Of a stretch of 64,000 nucleotides of DNA, positions 55,653 through 64,000 are shown piece after piece; within the stretch, counting starts at the first letter, position 1, and each line of letters begins with the position of its first letter. Location of the stretch: assembly GCA_000711775.1 (NCBI GenBank), contig ARYC01000140.1:1-64000 (forward strand), read 5' to 3'. The notes beneath the pieces are model-generated. The model saw only the letters and a list, made by a program, of their open reading frames with translations, did no database searches and was not told the DNA's origin. A program made the position numbers and the translations under genes. Source of the stretch: Oxytricha trifallax (taxonomy: Eukaryota > Ciliophora > Spirotrichea > Sporadotrichida > Oxytrichidae).

Positions 55653-56327
55653 CTTTGGCTTATTTCAATTAAATTAATTATAATATATAAAAAATCTTGA
55701 TTAATAATAATTAGATTTTATCATTTTTGATTTATATGGTTATCATCAAATTATTTTTTTTAAAAATATCAATTTAATACTAAATCCTTTTGCAATATAT
55801 TTTAAATGTTAAAGATAGTTCATTAGTTTATCAAGTTACTGGATAAAGAATGGGGAAAATTTCTTAATAGACTAACTTTATTAAGAAAACCACTCTTCTA
55901 TCTTTGTGAAAGCTTCAGTTAAAAATTTAATGTGGATAAAATATCTTATCTTTATTTATTTTTGTTTTCCACTTCTCACTTTTGAAGGATGAATACCACT
56001 TAAGTCATGATATCTTTTACTTCAATATAAGGTCAACGAATACTCAGAAACCCTTAATAATTATTCATCAAGTGTAGTAAAATTCAGATTAGACTTAGAT
56101 GACTGGTCTTCAATGCGATTAAACTGAAATGGGCCATATTTCATTTAAAAACGTCACATACCATCTTCAATATTTTTCACAAATAACTTTCTAATTCTAT
56201 TAATTTAAATGATATTAGTAGATATTTAACTAGTATTATTGAAATACGATAAAATTATAATTTAGCATTATATAAAATTCAAAATTTTGATAATGTGGCT
56301 TTCAAAAAGGAAAATCAAACTTATTAA
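55653..56327. other. Spacer with a minor coding-like stretch
   Basis: Mostly AT-rich. A plus frame at 56021-56125 (YKVNEYSETLNNYSSSVVKF, RLDLDDWSSMRLN) looks protein-like and may be an orphan or scrambled gene segment; I cannot connect it to a neighbour. Confidence 0.35.
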
Positions 56328-56977
56328 AATATTCGGCTATGGAGTCAAACACATCCCCCTCATGTATACTTTTCTTTTTTAGTCTGATAGAGTTTTTAAC
56401 CTTGAGTAATAGTAGCTAGTGTACTATGTGTGTGAGATCAATAATTTTAGAGTTATGAACCGAAATAAGTTCACATTTTATATATATAACTAGAGTAAAT
56501 TTTAAAAAATAGAACGATTTTTCATAAATTTCTAAATTAAAAATAAATATAAAATTGGCTATTTATGCACGAATCTGATAAAAATTATTAATTTATTTAG
56601 TTTTTCAAAATATATTATAATTATTTTATTCCACTTAAATTTATTTCAAATTGTTATAATAAATTTAAGTGGAATAAAATAATTATAATATATTTTGAAA
56701 AACTAAATAAATTAATAATTTTTATCAGATTCGTGCATAAATAGCCAATTTTATATTTATTTTTAATTTAGAAATTTATGAAAAATCGTTCTATTTTTTA
56801 AAATTTACTCTAGTTATATATATAAAATGTGAACTTATTTCGGTTCATAACTCTAAAATTATTGATCTCACACACATAGTACACTAGCTACTATTACTCA
56901 AGGTTAAAAACTCTATCAGACTAAAAAAATAAAAGTATACATGAGGGGGATTGTGTTTGACTCCATAGCCGAATATT
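56328..56977. repeat. Large palindrome (~320-bp arms, 12-bp spacer)
   Basis: Arms 56328-56645 and 56658-56977 are reverse complements with a few differences (for example near ACACATCCCCCTCAT and in an A/T run). They begin and end with AATATTCGGCTATGGAG and its complement. No frame or transposase is seen inside. It sits directly 5' of the first recognisable polycystin coding block. It may be a foldback element or an inverted duplication. Confidence 0.87.
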
Positions 56978-59842
56978 CTTAGTCTCTCCGTGTTTAGAAA
57001 AGATTTTGCTATTAAGCTATTTAGTTCTATTTCCAATACTGATTGCTTTTGCAAGCTATGAAGGCAACTCCCATTAATTTATCTTTATAGTTTTTAATTG
57101 TTAAATTGTAAAGAAATTTTTTATTTTAATTTTTCATAACTCCTAAGTTGACAATTACGATATTAGAAAAAATTTACTGAAGTACTACGATCAGCCAAAA
57201 ATAATAAATGCAAATTCTTATCAGGAAGTATATGACTACGTAGATTTGATATTACATGAAAAGCTCTGGGTGAACGGAAGAGCATCTCCCTACTAACCTA
57301 TAGGAACATTGAGAATGGCTTAATTCAGAGTGGAAAGCGATTGCACATCTGAGGAAATCAGGTAACCTTGCTCAGACATATAAATTAATTTTAAATTTAA
57401 ATTTAACATATCGTGTTTTAAGAAAATGTATTCAGTAGGATGTAATAGGCTGTTCATCGCAAATAGTACAGAGGCGAAAACTTATACACCAAGCAACTAA
57501 AGCTTATGTGCTACTCATGATTGCTTTGAATACAATTATACAGATACAAAGATAAAGTTTTTCTAAGGATCTTTTGGTTTATATGGTGAAAGTGGATACT
57601 ATTTAGATTTTTCATTCAATAAAACTTAAAATCAATAAAAACTCAATAGCTTAAGCAATGAAGAATGGCTTGATTTCAATACTAGGGCAATATGCTTACA
57701 ATGGACGGTTCGCAATATAATAATTATTAAAATTGATTTAACAAATTTTAAACTATATATGGAGTGAGACATACTATATTAGTACAGTATTTATTGAGAA
57801 CCCTGCAAATAGAGTATTTACAGTATCTTTTAGGATTTAAACTGCCTACATATATCATAAAGGAGAAGAAGATTCAAGTAAAGTTTAAGTTATCGTATTT
57901 TACACTTTTTTCCTGCTGAACATTTTACTGTTTGCTGGTAAAGTAGTTATGGAATTAAGTTTGGGCATCAATAAAGTAACAAATTTTGTTGAAATATTAA
58001 ATTTAACATTATGCAGCTTAGCAGTCTCTGCAAGAATTAGTAGTATTGGCGTTTTGGTTGAAAATTCTAGTTTTGAAAATTCTTATTAAGAATTTCAAAC
58101 TTTTGCAACTTAAGCTTCACTTCATCAATTTGAAATTATTACTCTTGGAACAGCTTCTCTATTTTACCCTTTTAGAGCTTTTTAATTCTTTGCGCATTTT
58201 AAGTTTTTCAAGCCTATGAGAATATACTTAAATACAATTTACAGAATAATCCCTGGAATTGGTACATATCTAATACTTGTTATTACTCTATATGTTTGCT
58301 GGGCTTAAAGTTTCTATTTAGTTTTCTCTCCTTATATCAAAGATTTTAGAAATTACTTTTAATCCATTCTTACTGTATCCTACAAAAGATTCTACGATAC
58401 TTAAGAGTTTCAAGATTTCACTTCTAATAGGGATTTTTCATACATGGAATTAGCAGGTTTGATTTAAAATTGGTGTAATACCTTCATATTCTTCTTCTTC
58501 ATAGCCATGATAACAGCTTTATACAAAAAAGCAGTTGGTTTTGAAAAAGGTGCAGAAATTATCACTCCAGAAAAGTAGGCCTTTAAAAGTGACATTCAAG
58601 AAATTAAAGAGAAAGTTAACTAGATTTATATTAAGAAAGTTAAGGGAAGAGATGAGTCAGAAGTTAGTATGTAACTTAAGAATAAGAAAATCGTTCTATG
58701 GCTGATTAATAGAAAGAAGAATTTCATGAGAGCTGAGAGGGAGCAATTATTTCAAAGAATAAACCAAGAACTAATTGAGGAGCAAGAGTTTCAGTACATA
58801 AATAATTACTATGAGAAAAATAGAAAGGAATCTGCAAACTACTATAGAGACCCTAGGAAACATAGTTCGAGTTTTGGACCTAAAATCATTAAAATTGAAA
58901 ATTATGACACAAAGACTTAGACAAACAATGTATAAGTACATCACTATCAAAATGCTGTTGGATCTTTCCAATAAATTTAATTCATAGACTTTGAAAACTT
59001 CAAGCAACTTAAGAATTTTCTAGATTCATTCTTCAAGTTAAAGCCTTCACTTATAACTTCATCATCTTATGATAAATTTAGGATAGTGATAGAAGATTAC
59101 GTTCAAGAAGATATTATACAAGGAATGAATAAGAACGGCCCATCAAGTTTATGTTTGTATTATTTTACTTATAAATTGAGTTCACATAAAGGATATAACT
59201 AACTTAATGAAAATTTTGATGATGAGATGCACTGTGATCATAACATAGAATAGTGTAGAAATTAATGCTATCTTAAAAAGTATTAATTGCATCATGCTCA
59301 GGAGGTGGTAGATTTTTTGAAAGAAATTGGATCTAAAGTACCAGTATTAATTTACTCCAACTAAACTTTAAATTATTTTATTTTATTTAATTTATGCCTT
59401 AATGTAAATTAATTTTAAAGAGTAAATTCGAATTAAATATAAAGTATTCTTTTAATGACTGTTTAATTATTTATTGATTTACGTTTGTTTCGTAATAATA
59501 AAAATAAAGCAAGATTAATCTTATATTTAAGTATAGATTAATTCATCAAATTATTAATTGTAGTTTCATGCTATAATATATAGGAAAATTTTCAACGGTT
59601 ATAACTCTGCCAATTATTAAATAAAAATAACTACCCAGTGAAATTGTTAAATATTTAGATTTTTGTTTTTCATAATGTTTCTAATAATTGTTTAATAATT
59701 AATTAAAATTTATTTTTCAGTTTAGGATGATATTTAGATGGATATGAAAAAGGTCATGAAGTTAAAGAAAAAGTATTTGATGTTACAAGTTTCAAACAAA
59801 TTTAATGATTTAAAGAGATTTTGCTTTATGTAAAATCATTGA
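56978..59842 (+). CDS. Polycystin-2-like (PKD/TRPP) cation channel
   Basis: The recognisable part starts just after the palindrome with TM1 (LLLSYLVLFPILIAFASYEG); the start codon is not found. After four IESs: polycystin extracellular domain (YVDLILHEKLWVNGRASPYQ, PIGTLRMAQFRVESDC, GYYLDFSF, EEWLDFNTRAICLQWTV), membrane segments (VIVFYTFFLLNILLFAGK; FEIITLGTASLFYPFRAFQF; IIPGIGTYLILVITLYVCWA), a pore-region stretch (FSPYIKDFRNYFQSILTVSY) and the last TM (TFIFFFFIAMITALYKKAVG). A long charged cytosolic tail ends at TGA 59840-59842. TRPP channels conduct Ca2+/cations and often act in cilia. The missing N-terminus may lie 5' of the palindrome. Confidence 0.88.
57072..57143. other. IES, pointer AACTCC
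   Basis: AACTCC occurs at 57066-57071 and 57138-57143. Excision gives FASYEGNS/QVDNYDIRKNLLK. Confidence 0.88.
57382..57411. other. IES, pointer ACATAT (30 bp)
   Basis: ACATAT occurs at 57376-57381 and 57406-57411. Excision gives RQPCSDI/SCFKKMYSVGCNRL. Confidence 0.85.
57720..57759. other. IES, pointer ATATA (40 bp)
   Basis: ATATA occurs at 57715-57719 and 57755-57759. Excision gives LQWTVRNI/WSETYYISTVFIEN. Confidence 0.78.
59346..59721. other. IES, pointer CAGT (376 bp)
   Basis: CAGT occurs at 59342-59345 and 59718-59721. Excision gives LKEIGSKVPV/QDDIQMDMKKVMKLKK and the C-terminus. Confidence 0.8.
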
Positions 59843-60575
59843 TGTAAATATACAATTTAATTACTTTTTATTTTGAGCATAATCTGTTGTCTAGTTCTAA
59901 TTTCCTTAAATTCAGTGCTTATTCATTTAAACTTGTACATTATTTAAAAGGTCTAAAATATTTATTTTCAAAATCAGAGTATATTGCTAATTTTGAAGTG
60001 CATTTACTTTACATTCTTATCAGACTTTAAGCTTCCCATTAATATTGAATAATTTAATGCACAAAATTCTATATCACTTGTCTCTAATTTTATCATACAA
60101 TCACGAGCTCTTTCAATAGAAGGAGACGTAATTTGTTTGATCAATCATAACTGCGAAGAACATAATAATCAAAAGGGAAGTAATTTTATACCTATCTATG
60201 TTTTTAAATTGAAAAAAAATAATATCAATACCTAGTTTTTATATAGAATATATAATTTTAAACAAAACTATAATAGATTGGATTTTTTATTCATCTTTAT
60301 CCCTTAGTATCTTATTCTTAAATATTTTTTATCTTACAAATAAATTTAAATATATTGAAAATTTTAGAGACTTGTATAGAAAAAAGAATAAAATAGCTTT
60401 TAATTTTTAAAACACACTTTGATTAATTGTAAGTAAAGCAAATAAAATCAAATATAAGGAATTAAGGAAATAGTTGATAGTTTATTAGAAACTAAAATAG
60501 ATATTATTTAACTAACACATATAATTATGTATGAGAAACAATTTATTGGTTAGTAGAGTTTTACCCCCCCCCCCC
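59843..60575. other. Convergent spacer with a minus-strand coding fragment and a poly-C run
   Basis: Mostly AT-rich. On the minus strand about 60135-59974 reads SPSIERARDCMIKLETSDIE and FCALNYSILMGSLKSDKNVK to a TGA, very protein-like but with no start or partner found; it may be the displaced last segment of the membrane-protein gene at 60576-61207. A run of about 12 C lies at 60564-60575. Confidence 0.45.
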
Positions 60576-61207
60576 TATCTAATCATAAATATTGTTGCTG
60601 CGATATAACCGATTCTGGCAACTGTGCGTTTCTTAAGTGCTGTACCGATAAGTTGGGCTACTCTGCAGACAACTTACAAATATGCCATTGCAACAGTTAG
60701 AGGAATGGGAGCTCTAAAAGCACAGAACCCAGCGAGAAGGAAGAACCAAATTGAACTTTTTTGGAAGTTCTTAGTCACGATAACAAAGAGGTGAGATGAA
60801 TCAAAGTCAAATTCCTCGTCTGCTTCAATAATAGAGTCATTAATTACAGCTGCGGATGGTTTAGTTGGGCTGCGATTTTATTAATTATGATCTGGAGAAA
60901 CATTTTACTGATTATCTTGCTCTAACTGAATGTCATTAGGGTCTACGTCGTCTTCGTCTTCACCGCCTTCTTTTTGTTTATAAAACAAATAAAGTATAAA
61001 GCATTACTGTTCCTCTTGATTATTTTATGGCTGACGTGCACTTTTCTTATTTCCTTCTTAATTGGCAGAGGGACTTGCTCCACCTCCTCCATATAGTGAT
61101 TCGTATCTTACTCCATCAATTATATAGACTAGTGCATAGATCACATACTGTATGAAGACTGCACCCATTATTGCCTTAGAACTTGCTACTTCTGATTCCA
61201 CTACCAT
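60576..61207 (-). CDS. Small membrane protein, MAPEG-like C-terminus
   Basis: ATG 61207 (MVVESEVASSKAIMGAVFIQ), first hydrophobic segment (MGAVFIQYVIYALVYII), then an acidic/Q-rich loop. A membrane region follows (SIWFFLLAGFCAFRAPIPLT, VAMAYLQVVCRVAQLIGTAL), then KKRTVARIGYIAATIFMI. The ALPLTV-like, YLQVVCRVAQ order recalls MAPEG glutathione/eicosanoid membrane proteins, but the match is weak. The frame reaches a ~12-base G run (coding strand) without a stop, so the 3' end is undefined; an IES or homopolymer error there is likely. Confidence 0.65.
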
Positions 61208-61393
61208 TATTTCTCAATAGGAGACTTTAAATAATTATTTAATTGTTTGTAATTTAATTATAACTTAAAACTTTTTAAGAAATTAACTATTATAACTATA
61301 ATTAGAGCACAACATAAAAATTAAATGACAGTTTCATACTCAATTTTATGCCATCTTTTGTTTTATTATGTGTGGCTATAGTTTTATAAGTCC

Positions 61394-62086
61394 TCAACTC
61401 AATATAATTGTTGAAAAACTAATAATAAAGCCCATCATAGTCAAAGCCATTCCAAAGATTGCACTTTGATAAGTCATTGAGAATAGTCTTGATTTGTCTG
61501 CAGCTTCATTGTTGTAATTAATAGCCAAGACAACGTGTGAAAAGTTAAAAATCATATTAGTGGTTGGTTCAAATGGTGTCATATAAGAAGAAACATCGAT
61601 ATTAACTGTGTAGTCTGTGGTCAATTTCTTAGTGGTATTTGTTTCCAGGAAACCGATTCCAACTGAATTATTTGAATTCATACTCCAATTTGCAATTGTG
61701 TACTTCAAAAGTTTATTGTAGATATCGTCATTTAACATGAACTAGCACCACTCGCCTGGTTTCATGCTAAATTCGAGTAAGTTCAGCTCTCTGATGTCAT
61801 TTGAAGTAATGATGTGTAGTTTGTTACAAAGGGTATTGTTTGATCTATTTTCTGTGCAAGAATCTAAGTAAGTTAAAGCTCCATTTGTTTGATTGCAAGC
61901 ATCACCCTTAGTGTAGCATCTTCTATTGCAAAATTGGTTTCCATTATACACACAAAGGGAACATTTATTTATGTAATCTGTGATTTCTGAGGACTGTATT
62001 AAGTATGGAACTAGAAGCACAGCAAAAATAACTATGCAAGTCAATTTGGAACTAGCAATTGACTTAGAGTATTATTATTACTTCAT
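61394..62086 (-). CDS. Type-I-like membrane protein with Cys-rich ectodomain, unknown
   Basis: ATG 62086 (MKQQQYSKSIASSKLTC) to TGA 61394-61396, 230 residues, uninterrupted; the in-frame TAG at 61740 is Gln (GEWCQFMLNDDIYNKLL). An N-terminal hydrophobic segment (IVIFAVLLVPYLIQSS) acts as signal or anchor. A Cys-rich region follows (NKCSLCVYNGNQFCNRRCYT, CNQTNG), then several N-glycosylation sites and a C-terminal membrane segment (IFGMALTMMGFIISFSTIIL). No family recognised; cell-surface location inferred. Confidence 0.83.
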
Positions 62087-62172
62087 TTTTTATTATTAAA
62101 TTCTTATATAAATTTCTGCATCAACTATAATGCACTGAATGGAAATTGATTTAAAAATTAATGATTATGAAA

Positions 62173-63695
62173 TCAAAAGTTTTTCATTTCCCAGCTTTCA
62201 ACAATGTTATTCATTAGCATAGCTATAGTCATAGGGCCAACACCACCAGGTACAGGTGTTATGAATTCACATCTTTCTATTGCTCTATCGAAATCAATTA
62301 AAAACCTAAAAAGTCTTCTAATACTTTTGTATTTTTATATTCCTCTTAAGAATAAGTTTCAATGATAAGCATAAAAAAGCATTTAAACTGTAAGTTTCTT
62401 TATCAATACTAAAATATATAATTTTTGAAAAATAGTTTTTTGCCAGCAACTTGCTTTATAACTCAAATTCTAATTTGGCTTCTATAATGAGTAATTCGTA
62501 TTTCTACTAAAGTGAAAGATTTTATAATAAATAGGAATTAGCTGTCTTTTACTCGATAATCTTATTTAGTAAAATTTGTTTAAGAAACTAAATAATGTTC
62601 TTTTGATTACACAGAATGAAATAAAATTTATTAATTTATTCAATTAAAAAGTAAAATACTTTTTATTCTATAAATTAATTTTTTTAGAAGAAAAATAAAA
62701 GAAAATATAAATTTTATCTAAGCAAAATATTGACTTTATGGAATATTGGCTTTAAAATGTCTCCTACAATCTTTTGAACTTTCTATCCTAGTTCATTTTG
62801 AACTGTGATTTTATTGATACCAACGTCTATGGCAATTGCTCCTTCTCTAAACCACTCTCCTTTAAAAAAATGAGGGTTGCCCACTGCTGTGACAACTATA
62901 TCAGCATTTTTAACAAATTCCTCAATTTTTTCAGTGTGAGAGTGGCATATCGAAACAGTCGCATTATGCTTATTTAGTAAAAGAGAGAGTGGCATTCCGA
63001 CTATATTGCTTCTTCCGCATATTGTAACCTTTTTCCCTTTAATATCTGGGCATACAGACTGAATTAATTTCAAAACTCCGTAGGGTGTGCATGAGTTAAA
63101 ATATGGTTATCTCTTCTTTAAAGCCAAACCTAGATTAAAATTTAAAGCTAATTAATTAATCCTTACAACCAATATTATATGGAGACAGTCCGTCAACATC
63201 CTTATCTGGAGATATCACATCCAATACTTTTGCCTCATTTATATGGCCTGGTAAAGGAAGCTAAACGAGTATTCCACTCACAATCGGATTGTCTTAAAGC
63301 TCCTAAACATACTAAACCAACTAAGTCTATGAAATATCTTAGGGAACTTGGTGGCCAATATATTCTATTCCTATTTTATCACATTCTCGCTTCTTCATTT
63401 TTACGTACATTTCTGATTAGATATTATTTCCGACTAAAATATAGCCTAATACTGGTTTCTCATAGATTTTTGCCTTAGAATCTAAATAAGGAGGTTAGAA
63501 ACACATATTAAAAAATACATTGTCTTTGAAGAATTTTGGCTTTCAATTATATTTTATGCTATTCTGCTAACTTCTTTCCATCAATTATCTTATGTTGATA
63601 TCAGTTACATGAGTTAGTGCTACTCAACACAGACTTTATACTATTTTCTAATGATTAAATGATGAAATTTTACTTATTAGGTTTATTGAAGCCAT
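62173..63695 (-). CDS. Methylenetetrahydrofolate dehydrogenase/cyclohydrolase (mitochondrial type)
   Basis: ATG 63695 ([16 protein letters not shown], presequence-like) to TGA 62173-62175, with one intron (63166-63130, 37 nt) and three IESs. Full FolD/MTHFD sequence after removal: [20 protein letters not shown] (catalytic-site Tyr in [17 protein letters not shown]), [46 protein letters not shown](P)-binding [40 protein letters not shown] and [15 protein letters not shown]. The enzyme interconverts methylene-, methenyl- and formyl-tetrahydrofolate. The active-site Lys of the YxxxK motif is present. Confidence 0.95.
62299..62758. other. IES, pointer ATT (460 bp, minus-strand gene)
   Basis: The pointer copies (AAT on plus) are 62296-62298 and 62756-62758. 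Excision gives [23 protein letters not shown], as in FolD proteins. Confidence 0.8.
63471..63537. other. IES, pointer AAAAT (minus-strand gene)
   Basis: ATTTT occurs at 63466-63470 and 63533-63537. Excision gives [23 protein letters not shown]. Confidence 0.85.
63589..63644. other. IES, pointer ATA (minus-strand gene)
   Basis: The pointer copies on the coding strand are 63644-63642 and 63588-63586, in phase. Excision joins the presequence ISSFNHQKI to IDGKKLAEQ. Confidence 0.72.
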
Positions 63696-63767
63696 TAATT
63701 CTTTTATAATTTAAAACTATACAATTCAGGGACAATGAGTCAAAATAGTCTTTAATAAATCAAGAAA

Positions 63768-64000
63768 TCAAAATATAGAACAATCGGGTTTACATGTTTA
63801 TTTTTAAGGGCTTTCCTTATGAATTTCATACTAATCTTGATAATCAATTGAACCATTTCTCATTGTTTATTTTTCAGCTAAACTTTTCAATGTGCCTTCT
63901 TTTGACTGCCTATTCAATTAATTCTGATTTTATTAGTTGATAGCGTGATTAATGATGCTTCTACCTCTTTAAGAATTCTAAGATATTTATCTTGATGCGA
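63768..64000 (-). CDS. 3' end of a Gln/Asn-rich protein gene, cut by the window edge
   Basis: The minus-strand frame enters at 64000 and stops at TGA 63768-63770: SIINHAINQQNQNQLNRQSK, LKSLAEKQTMRNGSIDYQDQ, ending KQTCKPDCSIF. Low complexity; no domain visible in this part. Confidence 0.6.

Noticed and set aside
58771-59007. Minus-strand frame in the polycystin tail
   Set aside because: Shadow of the uninterrupted plus-strand channel tail.
1-64000. TGA as a general sense codon or the Euplotes code (TGA = Cys)
   Set aside because: At least a dozen genes end precisely at TGA with conserved C-termini, and TGG is used for Trp in all of them.
1-64000. CRISPR arrays, bacterial operons, ribosome-binding sites, rRNA or tRNA genes
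   Set aside because: None is seen; introns, the ciliate code, histone and axonemal genes make this eukaryotic nuclear DNA.

Overview
The window looks like un-rearranged germline (micronuclear) DNA of a spirotrichous ciliate of the Oxytricha/Sterkiella/Stylonychia type. Three observations support this. (1) Recognisable genes read through only if TAA and TAG mean glutamine and TGA is the stop. (2) Genes are cut by short AT-rich segments bounded by 2-9 bp direct repeats; removing the segment plus one repeat copy restores the reading frame, which is how IESs (internal eliminated sequences) and their pointers behave. About 35 are placed below. (3) One complete and one partial transposon end in CAAAACCCCAAAACCCC and are flanked by AAT. 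That is the mark of telomere-bearing elements (TBEs), Tc1/IS630-type DNA transposons of these ciliates. GT-AG introns of roughly 26-130 nt are also common. All gene calls below are hand translations with that code.

Layout. 1-3179: 3' end of a TBE inserted in a coding frame (gene 3183-4914, minus). 5.3-14.9 kb: a dense run of genes (PG-rich-repeat protein, ubiquitin-like-fold protein, eEF1-gamma, Atg8-like, a mitochondrial-type helical protein, histone H2A, a small membrane protein). 15-23.7 kb: MFS transporter, ankyrin+bromodomain protein, Q-rich acidic protein, CFAP97/Hemingway protein. 23.7-28 kb: parts of a Cadg-type surface protein whose C-terminal membrane part lies upstream of its N-terminal part, with a 274-bp-arm palindrome inside. 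29-33.8 kb: IES-rich membrane proteins. 34-39 kb: three tandem glutathione peroxidase genes; the second and third carry TGA exactly at the catalytic selenocysteine position. 39.4-48.5 kb: a small minus-strand gene, a foldback element, then a coiled-coil gene interrupted by a Merlin/IS1016-like element that itself contains a complete 4117-bp TBE. 49-64 kb: CFAP20-domain protein, F-BAR protein, secreted protein, polycystin-type channel, two small membrane proteins, mitochondrial-type methylene-tetrahydrofolate dehydrogenase, and the 3' end of one more gene.

The genes are unrelated housekeeping, ciliary, membrane-traffic and redox functions; nothing suggests operons. What unites the window is germline architecture: almost every longer gene would need IES removal, and two would also need excision of whole transposons, before it could be expressed from the somatic nucleus. 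The strongest single biological signal is the selenocysteine-type TGA in two GPx paralogues in a genome where TGA is otherwise the only stop.
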